The notes: generated by a model from the sequence alone, not told the origin. Positions 8,792-17,744 are shown, counted from the first letter of the stretch. The stretch is DNA of 64,000 nt from Actinocrispum wychmicini (GCF_004345645.1 NZ_SLWS01000005.1:682001-746000), one strand, 5' to 3'. Made by a program: numbers and translations.

Positions 8792-9772
8792 TCAATCGTT
8801 GGCGTGAAGTGCCGCGTTCAGGTGAACGCCGACACTGTTTCGCTCCACGACCTCCACCGCACCGGTGCTGGAGTTGCGCCGGAACAGGATGCCGTCCGAG
8901 CCACTGAGGTCCCGCGCCTTGACCAGCCGACCGTCCGGAAGGGACACCTTGGTGCCGGCGGTGACGTACAAACCGGCCTCCACCACGCAGTCGTCCCCGA
9001 GCGAGATCCCGATCCCGGCGTTGGCCCCGACCAGGCACCGCTCGCCGACCGTGATGACCTCCTTGCCGCCGCCGGACAACGTCCCCATCACCGACGACCC
9101 GCCACCGACATCCGACCCGTCGCCGACCACGACGCCCTGTGAGATTCGTCCCTCCACCATCGAGGACCCGAGCGTGCCGGCGTTGTAGTTCACGAAACCC
9201 TCGTGCATGACGGTCGTGCCACTCGCCAGATGCGCGCCGAGCCGGACCCGGTCGGCGTCCGCGATCCGGACCCCGGCGGGAACCACGTAGTCGACCATCC
9301 GCGGGAACTTGTCGATCCCGTGCACGGTGACCGCGCCCCTGGCCCGCAACCGCATCCGCGTGGCCGCGAAGTCCTCGACCGGACAAGGCCCATGGTTGGT
9401 CCACACCACGTTCGCGAGCAGCCCGAAGATGCCGTCCAGGCTCACCGTGTTCGGCCGGACCAGCCGGTACGACAGCAGGTGCAGCCGGAGGTAGACGTCG
9501 TACGCGTCATGCGGGGCGTCCGCCAGCGAATCGATCCCTGTCCGGACCGCGATCACCTCGACCCGCCGGTCGTCGTCCGGCCCGAGCAACGCGGAAACCC
9601 CGGTCCCCAACTCCTCCGCGGCGTCCTGCTCGGACAGTCGCCGCGTCCCCGCCGTCGGCGGTTCACCCAGCTTGGGCTTGGGAAACCACGCGTCCAGCAC
9701 AGTCCCGTCATCGGCGACGGTGGCCAACCCGACCGCGGCGGCCCCGCCCGTGTTCAACTCCTGCTCACTCAC
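8792..9772 (-). CDS. dapD: Tetrahydrodipicolinate N-succinyltransferase DapD
   Basis: 326-residue acyltransferase adding succinyl from succinyl-CoA to tetrahydrodipicolinate. The actinobacterial long N-terminal domain is followed by a left-handed beta-helix of hexapeptide repeats (VRLGAHLASGTTVMHEG, SQGVVVGDGSDVGGGSSVMG, VGANAGIGISLGDDCVVEAG). It has the typical length and ends with the usual RNSSTGAVE tail. A PIN toxin gene lies 24 nt upstream on the same strand, separating it from its usual divergent partner dapE. Confidence 0.93.
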   Translation of the reverse strand: MSEQELNTGGAAAVGLATVADDGTVLDAWFPKPKLGEPPTAGTRRLSEQDAAEELGTGVSALLGPDDDRRVEVIAVRTGIDSLADAPHDAYDVYLRLHLLSYRLVRPNTVSLDGIFGLLANVVWTNHGPCPVEDFAATRMRLRARGAVTVHGIDKFPRMVDYVVPAGVRIADADRVRLGAHLASGTTVMHEGFVNYNAGTLGSSMVEGRISQGVVVGDGSDVGGGSSVMGTLSGGGKEVITVGERCLVGANAGIGISLGDDCVVEAGLYVTAGTKVSLPDGRLVKARDLSGSDGILFRRNSSTGAVEVVERNSVGVHLNAALHAND

Positions 9773-9796
9773 AGACCAACGGTAACCAACGCCCGC

Positions 9797-10219
9797 TCAA
9801 TCGCCAGCGAACGGGTTGCGAATGGTCACCGTGCCGAACTGTCGCCCGTCCTGCAGGTCCTCGGACAGCAGCGTGGTCGCCCCCGACCGAAGCGCCGCCT
9901 CGATCACCAGCGCGTCCCACCACGACACGCTGTGCCGCTCGCACAGCATGCTCGCGGACACGAGCAGTTGCGTGTCGGTGTTCATGACGCACCACTCGCC
10001 GTAGGCCGCGACGATGTCCCTCGCTTCTCGGTGCGACATGGCGGGTTTGAGTTTCCTTGTGGCAACTGAATAGAACTCCTGCAGCACCTGCGTGCTGAGC
10101 GTGCCGGTGTCGGTCTCCCACAGTTGTTGGAGAGACTCCTGAGCGATCTTGTACTTGCCCGCCTGGCCCTTGTCGTGGGCGTAGATCAAGATGTTGGTGT
10201 CGATGAAGGTGAAGTTCAA
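9797..10219 (-). CDS. PIN-domain (VapC-type) toxin
   Basis: 140-residue PIN-domain ribonuclease-like toxin. The acidic residues of the active site are all visible: FIDTNILIYA, LQEFYSVA, WWDALVIEAA and LLSEDLQDG. The TTG start is inferred from a TTGA overlap with the antitoxin stop, a classic coupled arrangement. RNA target unknown. The pair sits between dapD and dapE and is transcribed in the dapD direction. Confidence 0.88.
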   Translation of the reverse strand: MNFTFIDTNILIYAHDKGQAGKYKIAQESLQQLWETDTGTLSTQVLQEFYSVATRKLKPAMSHREARDIVAAYGEWCVMNTDTQLLVSASMLCERHSVSWWDALVIEAALRSGATTLLSEDLQDGRQFGTVTIRNPFAGD

Positions 10220-10446
10220 CGGTCGTAGAGTTCCTCACGTGTCCAGGTGACGCCGCCGCGATCGACGGCGCTGTCCATTGCCTTGAGCGCGCGTGTTTTG
10301 GCCTCTTCGTACCGTTGTCGATCCGAGGTCATCTTCGTCACATAGTGCGCCAGTAGGCTGCTGACCGATGTGCCACGTTTCGCGGCGAGGACCTTGGCTT
10401 CTCGGACGACTTCCTCGTCGAGTTGGATCGTGAGATTTCTCTTCAT
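10216..10446 (-). CDS. Ribbon-helix-helix antitoxin of the PIN pair
   Basis: 76-residue antitoxin. Residues 1-40 (NLTIQLDEEVVREAKVLAAK, then GTSVSSLLAHYVTKM) form a ribbon-helix-helix DNA-binding domain. The C-terminal stretch ending GGVTWTREELYDR is the likely toxin-wrapping segment. It precedes and overlaps the toxin gene, the usual order for VapB-type pairs. It probably autoregulates through the inverted repeat that begins directly upstream of its ATG. Confidence 0.88.
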   Translation of the reverse strand: MKRNLTIQLDEEVVREAKVLAAKRGTSVSSLLAHYVTKMTSDRQRYEEAKTRALKAMDSAVDRGGVTWTREELYDR

Positions 10447-10485
10447 GAGCACAGTATGACACGTGCTCCACGCGACAATCGCGTG
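10447..10485. promoter_or_regulatory. Operator-like inverted repeats between antitoxin and dapE
   Basis: Within the 55-bp divergent gap there are two inverted repeats: GAGCAC (10447-10452) with GTGCTC (10463-10468), spaced 10 bp, and CACGCGA-CAA-TCGCGTG at 10469-10485. The first touches the antitoxin ATG and is a good candidate for its autoregulatory site. Both would also cover the dapE promoter. Confidence 0.5.
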
Positions 10486-10501
10486 CCGTAGCGTTTGACT
10501 G

Positions 10502-11617
10502 GTGACCCTTGAACTGGACCTCGCCGCTGATCCTGTTGATCTCACCGTCGCCCTTGTGGACGTCCCGAGCGTCTCCGAGACCGAGGGTGAGCTGGCCGAC
10601 ACCGTCGAGCGGGCCCTGCGCAAGCTCGACCACCTTGAGGTGCTGAGGTCCGGCAACACGGTCCTCGCGCGGACCAACCTGGGCCGGGACTCCCGGGTCG
10701 TGTTCGCCGGGCACATCGACACGGTTCCGATCAACGACAACCACCCGTCCCGGCGCGAAGGCGACATCCTGCACGGCTGCGGCACCGTGGACATGAAGGG
10801 CGGGGACGCGGTCATGCTGCATCTCGCCGCGACCGTCACCGAGCCGGCCAGGGACCTCACGTTCGTGTTCTACGACTGTGAGGAGATCGAGGCCGCGCGC
10901 AACGGGCTCGGGCGGGTCGAGCGGGAGCACCGGGAGTGGCTCGACGGCGATCTGGCTGTGGTGTGCGAACCGTCGAACGGGGTGATCGAGGCGGGCTGCC
11001 AGGGGACCATGCGGGTGGAGGTCCGGGCCACCGGCAAGCGGGCGCACACGGCCAGGGGGTGGATGGGTGTCAACGCGATCCACGCTCTGGGCGAGGCGTT
11101 GACCCGGTTGAACGAGTACCGGCCGCGCGTTGTGGACATCGACGGTTGTGAGTACCGCGAAGGGTTGCAGGCCGTGAAGATCTCGGGTGGGGTCGCCGGG
11201 AATGTCGTGCCGGACGAGGCGGTGCTGGGGGTCAACCACCGGTTCGCGCCGGACCGCACGCCAGAGCAGGCCGAGCAGCACCTGCGCGCGTTGTTCGAGG
11301 GATTCGACGTGACCGTGACGGACTTCGCCGCGGGTGCGTTGCCCGGCCTGAAAGCCGCCGCGGCCCAGGAGTTGGTGCTGGCCGCCGGGGGAGCGCCGGT
11401 GGCGAAGCTCGGGTGGACGGACGTGGCCAGGTTCGCCGCGTTGGGCATGCCCGCGGTGAACTTCGGGCCGGGGGACCCGACGTTGGCGCACACCCAGGAG
11501 GAGCATGTCCACATCGGCCAGATCCGGGACTGCGCGACCGTGCTCAAGCAGTTCGTCATGCCGAAACCGGCAGGTCACCGGATGGACGGTGGCGGACAAC
11601 TAGAATCGAGCCAATGA
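10502..11617 (+). CDS. dapE: Succinyl-diaminopimelate desuccinylase DapE
   Basis: 371-residue M20-family dinuclear zinc hydrolase releasing succinate from N-succinyl-LL-DAP. Metal and catalytic motifs are visible: AGHIDTVPIN, GTVDMKGGDAV, and DCEEIEAARNGL with the catalytic Glu and the neighbouring metal Glu, plus AHTQEEHV near the end. GTG start at 10502. It overlaps the first LOG-family gene by ATGA, so it leads an operon with two LOG proteins, close to the mycobacterial order (dapE near Rv1205). Confidence 0.93.
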   Translation: MTLELDLAADPVDLTVALVDVPSVSETEGELADTVERALRKLDHLEVLRSGNTVLARTNLGRDSRVVFAGHIDTVPINDNHPSRREGDILHGCGTVDMKGGDAVMLHLAATVTEPARDLTFVFYDCEEIEAARNGLGRVEREHREWLDGDLAVVCEPSNGVIEAGCQGTMRVEVRATGKRAHTARGWMGVNAIHALGEALTRLNEYRPRVVDIDGCEYREGLQAVKISGGVAGNVVPDEAVLGVNHRFAPDRTPEQAEQHLRALFEGFDVTVTDFAAGALPGLKAAAAQELVLAAGGAPVAKLGWTDVARFAALGMPAVNFGPGDPTLAHTQEEHVHIGQIRDCATVLKQFVMPKPAGHRMDGGGQLESSQ

Positions 11618-12375
11618 CGATAAATGAGGATCGCCCCAGGGAGAAGCAACGGGGCCCGGTGACCCTGCGGCGGGAGCGCAGCGACGAACCGACCACCACT
11701 GACCAGCGTCTGCTGGACTCCCGCGGCCCGTCCGACTGGGTGCACACCGATCCGTGGCGGGTGATGCGGATCCAGGCTGAGTTCGTGGAGGGCTTCGGCG
11801 CGCTCGCCGAGGTGCCCCGCGCGGTCACGGTCTTCGGGTCCGCCCGTACCCAGCGGGACCACCCGGACTACCAGCTGGGGCTGGACATCGGCAAGGCGCT
11901 CGCCGAGGCCGGGTTCGCCGCGATCACCGGGGGCGGCCCCGGTGCGATGGAGGCGGTCAACCGGGGCTGTTCGGAGGCCGGTGGCCTGTCCATCGGGCTG
12001 GGCATCGAGCTGCCGTTCGAGCAGGGCCTGAACCCGTGGGTCGACCTGGGTGTGAACTTCCGGTACTTCTTCGTCCGCAAGACGATGTTCATCAAGTACG
12101 CGCAGGCGTTCATCTGCCTGCCCGGCGGGTTCGGCACCCTGGACGAGCTGTTCGAGGCGCTCACGTTGGTGCAGACCAAGAAGGTGACCAAGTTCCCGAT
12201 CGTGCTGTTCGGCACCGAGTACTGGGGCGGGCTGCACTCGTGGCTGCAGGACACGGTGTTCAAGAGCGGCAAGATCGGTGAGAAGGACCTGGCGCTGGTG
12301 CACGTCACCGACAGCGTCGAGGACGCGGTGAGCGTGGTCGAGGACGCCTACCGGGCGTGGGAGGAAGTCCACTAG
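11614..12375 (+). CDS. LOG-family/TIGR00730 Rossmann-fold protein 1
   Basis: 253-residue member of the LOG (lysine decarboxylase-like, cytokinin nucleoside monophosphate phosphoribohydrolase) family. It carries VFGSART, TGGGPGAMEAVNRG and the signature PGGFGTLDELFEALTL. The first 60 or so residues are a charged extension. The ATG overlaps the dapE stop. Probably a nucleotide 5'-monophosphate nucleosidase; a role in cytokinin-like compounds is known for some homologues but is not shown here. Confidence 0.85.
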   Translation: MTINEDRPREKQRGPVTLRRERSDEPTTTDQRLLDSRGPSDWVHTDPWRVMRIQAEFVEGFGALAEVPRAVTVFGSARTQRDHPDYQLGLDIGKALAEAGFAAITGGGPGAMEAVNRGCSEAGGLSIGLGIELPFEQGLNPWVDLGVNFRYFFVRKTMFIKYAQAFICLPGGFGTLDELFEALTLVQTKKVTKFPIVLFGTEYWGGLHSWLQDTVFKSGKIGEKDLALVHVTDSVEDAVSVVEDAYRAWEEVH

Positions 12376-12914
12376 TGCGCGTCTGTGTCTTCTGCGGTTC
12401 GGCGACGGGCACCGGGACGCGGTACATGGACGCCGCGGCGGACCTGGGGAGGCTGCTGGCGTCCCGGGGGATCACGTTGGTGTACGGCGGCGCGCGCGTC
12501 GGGTCGATGGGGGCGTTGGCGGACGCGGCGATGGCCGCGGGCGGGAAGGTGATCGGCGTGATCCCGGCCGGCCTGTTCTCACAGGAGACGCCACACACCG
12601 ACCTGACCGAGCTGCACGTCGTGGACACCATGCACGAGCGCAAGGCGAAGATGGCCGAGCTGGCGGACGGCTTCCTGGCGTTGCCCGGCGGCATCGGCAC
12701 GCTTGAGGAGCTGTTCGAGGTGTGGACGTGGGCCCACCTAGGCATCCACGACAAGCCGATCGGCCTGGTCGACCTGGACGGCTTCTACCGGCCGCTGGTC
12801 ACCATGGCCGACCACATGGTGGCCGAGGGCTTCCTGAAGCCGGCGACCCGGTCGATGATCGAGATCTCCGACGATCCCGCGATCCTGCTGGACAAGTTCG
12901 CCCGCGTGAACTGA
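12375..12914 (+). CDS. LOG-family/TIGR00730 Rossmann-fold protein 2
   Basis: 179-residue compact LOG protein. VCVFCGSATGT, YGGARVGSMGALADA, MHERKAKMAELADGF and PGGIGTLEELFEVWTW give the full LOG signature. GTG start at 12375 shares one base with the upstream stop and has GGAGGAAG before it. Length and motifs match the canonical plant/bacterial LOG form better than its upstream neighbour. It ends in a terminator hairpin. Confidence 0.88.
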   Translation: MRVCVFCGSATGTGTRYMDAAADLGRLLASRGITLVYGGARVGSMGALADAAMAAGGKVIGVIPAGLFSQETPHTDLTELHVVDTMHERKAKMAELADGFLALPGGIGTLEELFEVWTWAHLGIHDKPIGLVDLDGFYRPLVTMADHMVAEGFLKPATRSMIEISDDPAILLDKFARVN

Positions 12915-12928
12915 CGCTCACGCGGGCG
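12899..12928. terminator. Bidirectional terminator hairpin between LOG2 and DyP genes
   Basis: Perfect 11-bp stem CGCCCGCGTGA / TCACGCGGGCG with an 8-nt loop. It overlaps the LOG2 stop codon and lies between convergent genes. No U-tract follows, as is common in actinobacteria. Confidence 0.6.
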
Positions 12929-12949
12929 GTCCGATTCACCGATCACATG

Positions 12950-14425
12950 TCACGGTCGTCGCTGCGCGAGATCACGCAGCGTGCTGATCGCGGGCGCGAA
13001 AGCATAGATCGTCCCCTCCGTCCGAACAAATTGTGCGAAATGCAGTGGCTTGCCGTCCGGAACCGTGTCGAGCTTCAGGTTCACGTCACTGTCCTGGCCG
13101 ATCACCGGGTCTTTTCCGTTCTGGCCGGGCGGCGGGAATCCGGTGTTGTTGATCCACGCGCTCTGCAGGAACTCGAACTGGAACGCCAGATCCGACATGT
13201 AGGCGACGAAAACGAGGCCGCGGTCGGCGTCCGGCCCGTGCCCCGGCCCGGCGGCCGGGTCGAACGGCTGGCCGTACGGAATTCCCCGGCGGATGATCCG
13301 ACGGGTGTCCGCGACCTTGTGGTCGGGACCGAAATGATCACGTGGGTTGGTTTTGCGGATATGCGCGAAGACCGGGGTGGTGTGGCCTTCCTTGTCGTCG
13401 GCGTAGCTGATCAGGTTGTCGTCGGGCGCGCCGGGCTTCGTCGGCGGCTCGGCGTTCGGGTTGTGCGCGACGGACGCGCCGGAACGCCACCGCCCGACCG
13501 CACGCGCGGCCACCCATTCCGCGCCCGAGCCGACCGGCAGTTCCACCCCGGCCTGATCGAGGGTCCTGCGCGCGGCCGCCACCTGCGCCCACCACGCCGG
13601 CACGTCCTGCGCGAGCCTGCGCACCACCTGGAACGAGCCGTTCTTCGCCCACTCCGGCAGGCCCGGGTCGGGCCGCTGGAGCAGCGGCAGGCCCACCACG
13701 AACTCCCCGGCCGGCACGATCCTGGTGCCCGGCTTGCCGGCCACCTGCTCGGGGTGGTCCGGGTCGGGGCGGTCGAAGTCGGCCACCCCTGGGTTGCTGA
13801 TGCCGTCCTTGAACCCGAAGTGCTCGTGGCCCTTGCGGTCGCCCGGCAGGGTGGCGCCGACCTGTTCGAACACCACGGTCAGCCCGCCGTGCGCCGCGGC
13901 CACCCGCAGCTCGGACGCGCGAACCTCAAGCAGTTCCCTGCTGTCCGACGCCACGGTCAGCACCGCGTGCACTGGTTGGTCCGCACGTCCGAACAGCCAA
14001 CGCTCCGGCGCGCTTTCGCCGCCGTCGCCGTTGATGTCCGCCCGCGCGGAGGCGCCCAGGACGAACGCCTTGACGCCGTCCTGGGTCTGGTCGGGAAACG
14101 GTTCCGTACCCATCAGGAATTTCAGGCCGGAATAGGTCAGGCTGAGGTTCACCCAGGTCGCTCGCAGCCCAACCGGATCGGTGCCGGCGAGATTCCGCCG
14201 CGCCGCACTGAAATCGTTGTTGAAAGCGGCCACCTGGCGAGTGGTCGCGAGCTGCGGAATCAGCCGCGCGAGCCATTGCCGGACCGGTGCCGGATCGTCC
14301 GGGAAACGCAGCAGGACCACGGTCTCGTGGTCTTTCCGGAACCCCGCGAGCACATCACCCTGGATCTCGTCGGAGTGCCGCAGCGGCAGATTTCGGGCAG
14401 CGGCGTCCGACACATCATCACTCAT
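12950..14425 (-). CDS. DyP-type peroxidase
   Basis: 491-residue haem peroxidase of the dye-decolourising family. The distal-pocket motif is present as GFKDGISNP, and the C-terminal half holds the conserved RRIIRRGIPYG region and FVAYMSDLAFQFEFLQ. No Tat or Sec signal is seen at the N-terminus (MSDDVSDAAARNLPLRH), so it is probably cytosolic or encapsulated rather than exported. No encapsulin gene is adjacent. Start ATG at 14425 has AAGGGGGA upstream. Confidence 0.9.
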   Translation of the reverse strand: MSDDVSDAAARNLPLRHSDEIQGDVLAGFRKDHETVVLLRFPDDPAPVRQWLARLIPQLATTRQVAAFNNDFSAARRNLAGTDPVGLRATWVNLSLTYSGLKFLMGTEPFPDQTQDGVKAFVLGASARADINGDGGESAPERWLFGRADQPVHAVLTVASDSRELLEVRASELRVAAAHGGLTVVFEQVGATLPGDRKGHEHFGFKDGISNPGVADFDRPDPDHPEQVAGKPGTRIVPAGEFVVGLPLLQRPDPGLPEWAKNGSFQVVRRLAQDVPAWWAQVAAARRTLDQAGVELPVGSGAEWVAARAVGRWRSGASVAHNPNAEPPTKPGAPDDNLISYADDKEGHTTPVFAHIRKTNPRDHFGPDHKVADTRRIIRRGIPYGQPFDPAAGPGHGPDADRGLVFVAYMSDLAFQFEFLQSAWINNTGFPPPGQNGKDPVIGQDSDVNLKLDTVPDGKPLHFAQFVRTEGTIYAFAPAISTLRDLAQRRP

Positions 14426-14582
14426 CGTGAATCCCCCTTGTGGCGGGTGGACAGCGCTCCCTTTTCGCTGCCTCCCTACTTCCAGTGAGCCAAAGGGGGC
14501 GCACCGCTTCAAGGTGATTCACTCGATCGGGGTAATATTAGTCCAGTTGGCCCGACCGGATACGACTGAAAGCGTGCGATGC

Positions 14583-15251
14583 CTACGCTGCGTCGGGGCG
14601 CTTGTGATACGTGTCGACGTATTCCTGACCGGACAGCTCCATGATCGTGTACATGATCTCGTCGGTCACCGCCCGCCGGATCGCGGGGGACGCGGCCATC
14701 CCGTCGTAGCGGGTGAAGCTGAGCGGCTTGCCGATCCGGATGGTCACCCGGCTGGGCTTCGGGAACCGCTGGCCGGGCGGCTGGATCCGGTCGGTGCCGA
14801 TCAACGCCACCGGCAGCACCACCGCGTCGGTGGTCAGCGCGAGCTGGCCGACGCCGGTGTGGCCGCGGCCGAGCCGCAGGTCCCGCGACCGGGTGCCCTC
14901 CGGGTAGATGCCGAACACCTGGCCCTTCCGCAGCACCTCGGTGGCCACGTCCAGGGCGGCGAGCCCGGCCCGCGCCTGGCCGCGTTCCACCGGGATCTGG
15001 CCGATCGCGCGCATGATGCCCGCGCGCGTCCGGGCGATGGGCGAGCGGCCGACGAAGTACTCCTCCTTGGCCAGGAAGTTCACCTGGCGCGGCACCACCA
15101 GCGGGATCACGAAGCTGTCGAACACCGACAGGTGGTTGCTCGCCAGGATCACCGCGCCCTTGGCCGGGAAGTTCTCCAGGCCTTCCACCGTCGGGCGGAA
15201 CACGACCTTGAACACGCCGCCGAACAAAGCCTTGAGCACGCGGTAGAGCAC
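14583..15251 (-). CDS. plsC: 1-acyl-sn-glycerol-3-phosphate acyltransferase (PlsC family)
   Basis: 222-residue membrane-associated acyltransferase of phospholipid synthesis. Block I NHLSVFDS (HX4D) and block III YPEGTRSRD are intact. An N-terminal amphipathic/hydrophobic segment precedes them. GTG start at 15251 is preceded by AGGAGG. Several paralogues usually occur in actinobacteria, so the specific acceptor (lysophosphatidate or another lyso-lipid) is uncertain. Confidence 0.88.
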   Translation of the reverse strand: MLYRVLKALFGGVFKVVFRPTVEGLENFPAKGAVILASNHLSVFDSFVIPLVVPRQVNFLAKEEYFVGRSPIARTRAGIMRAIGQIPVERGQARAGLAALDVATEVLRKGQVFGIYPEGTRSRDLRLGRGHTGVGQLALTTDAVVLPVALIGTDRIQPPGQRFPKPSRVTIRIGKPLSFTRYDGMAASPAIRRAVTDEIMYTIMELSGQEYVDTYHKRPDAA

Positions 15252-15361
15252 TGTGATCCTCCTGCGGTGGGGTGCACACAACTCTAACGGCCCACGTCGA
15301 GTCCCCGGTAAAACACTGGTTGCGCTCAGTGACTTCGCGGTAGCCGTGGCACGATCGTTGC

Positions 15362-16231
15362 GTGCACGCCCTTCGGTTCGGTGATCGACCGGTCCCGCAA
15401 GACCGCGCCCTGGTGATGGCGATCGTCAACCGAACGCGGGATTCCTTCTACGACCGCGGCGCCACCTTCGCCGACGACGCGGCGATGGCGGCCGTGGGAG
15501 CCGCCATCGCGGACGGAGCGGACATCGTGGACATCGGCGGGGTACGCGCCGGGGCGCACGGCGAGATCGTGGACGCCGACGAGGAGGCGCGGCGCGTGGT
15601 GCCGTTCGTGGCCGCGGTCCGCGACCGGTACCCCGACATCGTGATCAGCGTCGACACCTGGCGGCACGAGGTGGGCCGCGCGGCCGTGACCGCCGGGGCG
15701 GACCTGCTCAACGACACGTGGGCCGGCGCGGATCCGGCGCTGGCCGAGGTAGCGGCCGAGTTCGGGGTGGGGATCGTGTGCTCGCACACGGGCGGCGTGG
15801 CGCCGCGCACCGACCCGCACCGGGTGCGTTACCGGGACGTCGTGGCCGAGGTGGCGGCCGAGCTGGTCGGCCGGGCCACCCGGATGGTCGAGATCGGCGT
15901 GCCGGCGGACAGCGTGCTGATCGACCCGACGCACGACTTCGGCAAGAACACGTGGCACGGGCTGGAGTTGCTGCGCCGGCTGGACGAACTGGTCGCGACC
16001 GGCTGGCCGGTGCTGATGGCGTTGTCCAACAAGGACTTCGTGGGCGAGACCCTCGGCGTCGGCCTGGCCGACCGGGTGGACGGCACGCTCGCGGCCACGT
16101 CGGTCGCGGCGTGGACGGGCGCCAGGGTGTTCCGGGCGCACGAGGTCAGGCAGACCCGCCGGGCGGTCGAGATGGTGGCCAGCATCGCCGGCACCCGGCC
16201 GCCGGCCCGGGTGCTGCGCGCGCTGGCATGA
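15362..16231 (+). CDS. folP2: Dihydropteroate synthase-like protein FolP2
   Basis: 289-residue pterin-binding TIM barrel: MAIVNRTRDSFYDRG, DIVDIGGVRAG, ISVDTWRHEV, LLNDTWAG, LIDPTHDFGKN and the late R-x-H pair VFRAHEV. The MAIVNRT-DSFYD version and the context match mycobacterial FolP2 (Rv1207) rather than the folate-operon FolP1; from memory, the M. leprae FolP2 lacks measurable DHPS activity, so the reaction here is open. In mycobacteria gpgS follows; here a GNAT gene does. Confidence 0.85.
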   Translation: MHALRFGDRPVPQDRALVMAIVNRTRDSFYDRGATFADDAAMAAVGAAIADGADIVDIGGVRAGAHGEIVDADEEARRVVPFVAAVRDRYPDIVISVDTWRHEVGRAAVTAGADLLNDTWAGADPALAEVAAEFGVGIVCSHTGGVAPRTDPHRVRYRDVVAEVAAELVGRATRMVEIGVPADSVLIDPTHDFGKNTWHGLELLRRLDELVATGWPVLMALSNKDFVGETLGVGLADRVDGTLAATSVAAWTGARVFRAHEVRQTRRAVEMVASIAGTRPPARVLRALA

Positions 16232-16255
16232 CCACAGTGGACAGTCGCTTGTGGA

Positions 16256-16741
16256 CTATCGACGGTCCAGCACCAGCCGGTGGTCGTCGCTGTCCGGGTG
16301 GTGCGGGTTCGGCGTGGTGATGCCGCTGCGCCGGAACCCGAGCTTGGCGTAGAAGCGCTCGGCCGCCGGATTGGTCGACGCGACCATCGCCCACAGCGTC
16401 AGGTCATGGTCCTGGGCCCAGGTCACGACCGCGCCCACGACCTCCGCGGACAGCCCGGTGCCACGGGCGCTCGGATGCGTCCACACGCCCACCAGTTCGC
16501 CGTCGCCGTCCGGCAGCGTGATGCCTGTCGCGATGGCCTGCAGCTTGCCGTCCCGGTGGCCGAAGAACGTGTGCGAGTCGGCCAGCCGGCGCCGCCACTC
16601 CGCCTCGGCCAGGCCGAGCTCCCGGTCCAGGGTGGAGCCGAACGCCTCGGGGGAGTCGGTGAGTGCCGCGATCCGGATCTCCCGATAGGCCGACCACTGG
16701 TCCGGCCCGGCGAGCGTAACGTTGTTCACACAGGTGACCAT
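16256..16741 (-). CDS. GNAT-family N-acetyltransferase
   Basis: 161-residue single GNAT domain. VGVWTHPSARGTGLSAEVVG contains the R-G-x-G-L acetyl-CoA loop, and NPAAERFYAKLGF is the C-terminal helix-strand. The N-terminal YREIRIAALTDSPEAFGST is characteristic of a large GNAT subgroup of unknown substrate. It occupies the place where mycobacteria carry gpgS. Divergent from the PadR gene with a 29-bp gap. Confidence 0.85.
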   Translation of the reverse strand: MVTCVNNVTLAGPDQWSAYREIRIAALTDSPEAFGSTLDRELGLAEAEWRRRLADSHTFFGHRDGKLQAIATGITLPDGDGELVGVWTHPSARGTGLSAEVVGAVVTWAQDHDLTLWAMVASTNPAAERFYAKLGFRRSGITTPNPHHPDSDDHRLVLDRR

Positions 16742-16770
16742 AAGCCCTTGAACCCGTAGAGTCGCTACGT

Positions 16771-17109
16771 ATGAAGCCGGATGTGCTGCGGGGACATCTT
16801 GACGCGCTGCTGCTCGCCACTCTGGACGGCACGCGACTGCACGGATACGCCATCATCGAGGCGTTGCAGCTGCGCAGCGGGGGTGCGCTGGACCTGCCGA
16901 CGGGCACGGTGTATCCCGCGTTGCGCCGGCTGGAGCGGGCCGGGTACGTGGCCAGTGAGTGGAGCACTGTGTCCGGCCGCCAACGCCGTACCTACCATCT
17001 GACCAAGGCCGGGCAACGCGCGCTGATGCAGGAGCGCACGGCATGGCGCGAGTTCACGGCCGCGATAGAGGGCGTACTCGGGGAGGGGCCATGGCCGGTG
17101 CAGGCGTAA
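16771..17109 (+). CDS. PadR-family transcriptional regulator
   Basis: 112-residue winged-helix regulator: LDALLLATLDGTRLHGYAII, then LPTGTVYPALRRLERAGYV and RTYHLTKAGQRAL are the PadR hallmarks. The C-terminal dimerisation helix is short (PadR-s1 type). It overlaps the following membrane-protein gene by 19 nt, the usual pairing of PadR with a PadR-controlled membrane protein, so it probably represses this operon. Confidence 0.9.
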   Translation: MKPDVLRGHLDALLLATLDGTRLHGYAIIEALQLRSGGALDLPTGTVYPALRRLERAGYVASEWSTVSGRQRRTYHLTKAGQRALMQERTAWREFTAAIEGVLGEGPWPVQA

Positions 17110-17744
17110 TAGACGACTACGTCACCGATCTGGACGGACGGTTACGTGGCAGCAGGCGCGCCAAGCTGGACCTGTTGGCCGAGGCCCGCGACAGCCTGCG
17201 GGACGCGGCCGAGTGCTACCGCGAGGGCGGGCTCCACGAGCACGACGCCGAATGCCAGGCAGTGCGCGACTTCGGCCCCGCGTCGGTCATCGCCCGCGAC
17301 TACCAAGCCGAGCTGGCCGCCGCGTACGGCGCACGGACCCTGTGGTCGATCTTGTTCGTCCTCCCGGTCGTGCAGTTGCTGTGGGAGGCGACCCGGGTCG
17401 GCCCGCTCGACCCGGTGCCGGCCTGGTCGTACCCGTTCACGCAGTTGAACAACGGCATGACGTGGGCGGTCGCGGCGATCACCGCGTTGGCGTTGTGCGT
17501 CGGCCGGTTCTGGGCGCGCAGGGCCGCGGACAACCGCACGATCGCCAAGTGCGCCGCGGGCATCTCAGCCGTCACGGTCGGCGCGTCCGTGCTGGCGACG
17601 AGTGCGCTGGTGGTCGCGACGGCGATCTTCGAACCGCAGCGGCTGTACGTGTCGCCGGTGATCTTCGCGCTGAGCCTGGTCGGCGTGGCCGCGGTGGGCA
17701 GGCTGGCCGTGATGGCCCGGCGTACCGCGTTGTTCTGCGTCTGA
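17091..17744 (+). CDS. Membrane protein with permease-prefix-like N-terminus
   Basis: 217-residue protein. Residues 1-80 form a soluble helical domain (IDDYVTDLDGRLRGSRRAKL ... FGPASVIARDYQAEL) like the HAAS/DUF1700 prefix found beside PadR regulators. About four TM helices follow (TLWSILFVLPVVQLL, MTWAVAAITALALCV, SAVTVGASVLATSALVV, VIFALSLVGVAAVG). The start codon lies inside the padR end with GGGGAGGGG upstream. It is likely the target or partner of the PadR regulator; transport is not proven. Confidence 0.78.
   Translation: MAGAGVIDDYVTDLDGRLRGSRRAKLDLLAEARDSLRDAAECYREGGLHEHDAECQAVRDFGPASVIARDYQAELAAAYGARTLWSILFVLPVVQLLWEATRVGPLDPVPAWSYPFTQLNNGMTWAVAAITALALCVGRFWARRAADNRTIAKCAAGISAVTVGASVLATSALVVATAIFEPQRLYVSPVIFALSLVGVAAVGRLAVMARRTALFCV

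Noticed and set aside
12950..14425. Tat-exported DyP peroxidase
   Set aside because: No twin-arginine or hydrophobic signal sequence is present at the N-terminus; it is treated as cytosolic.
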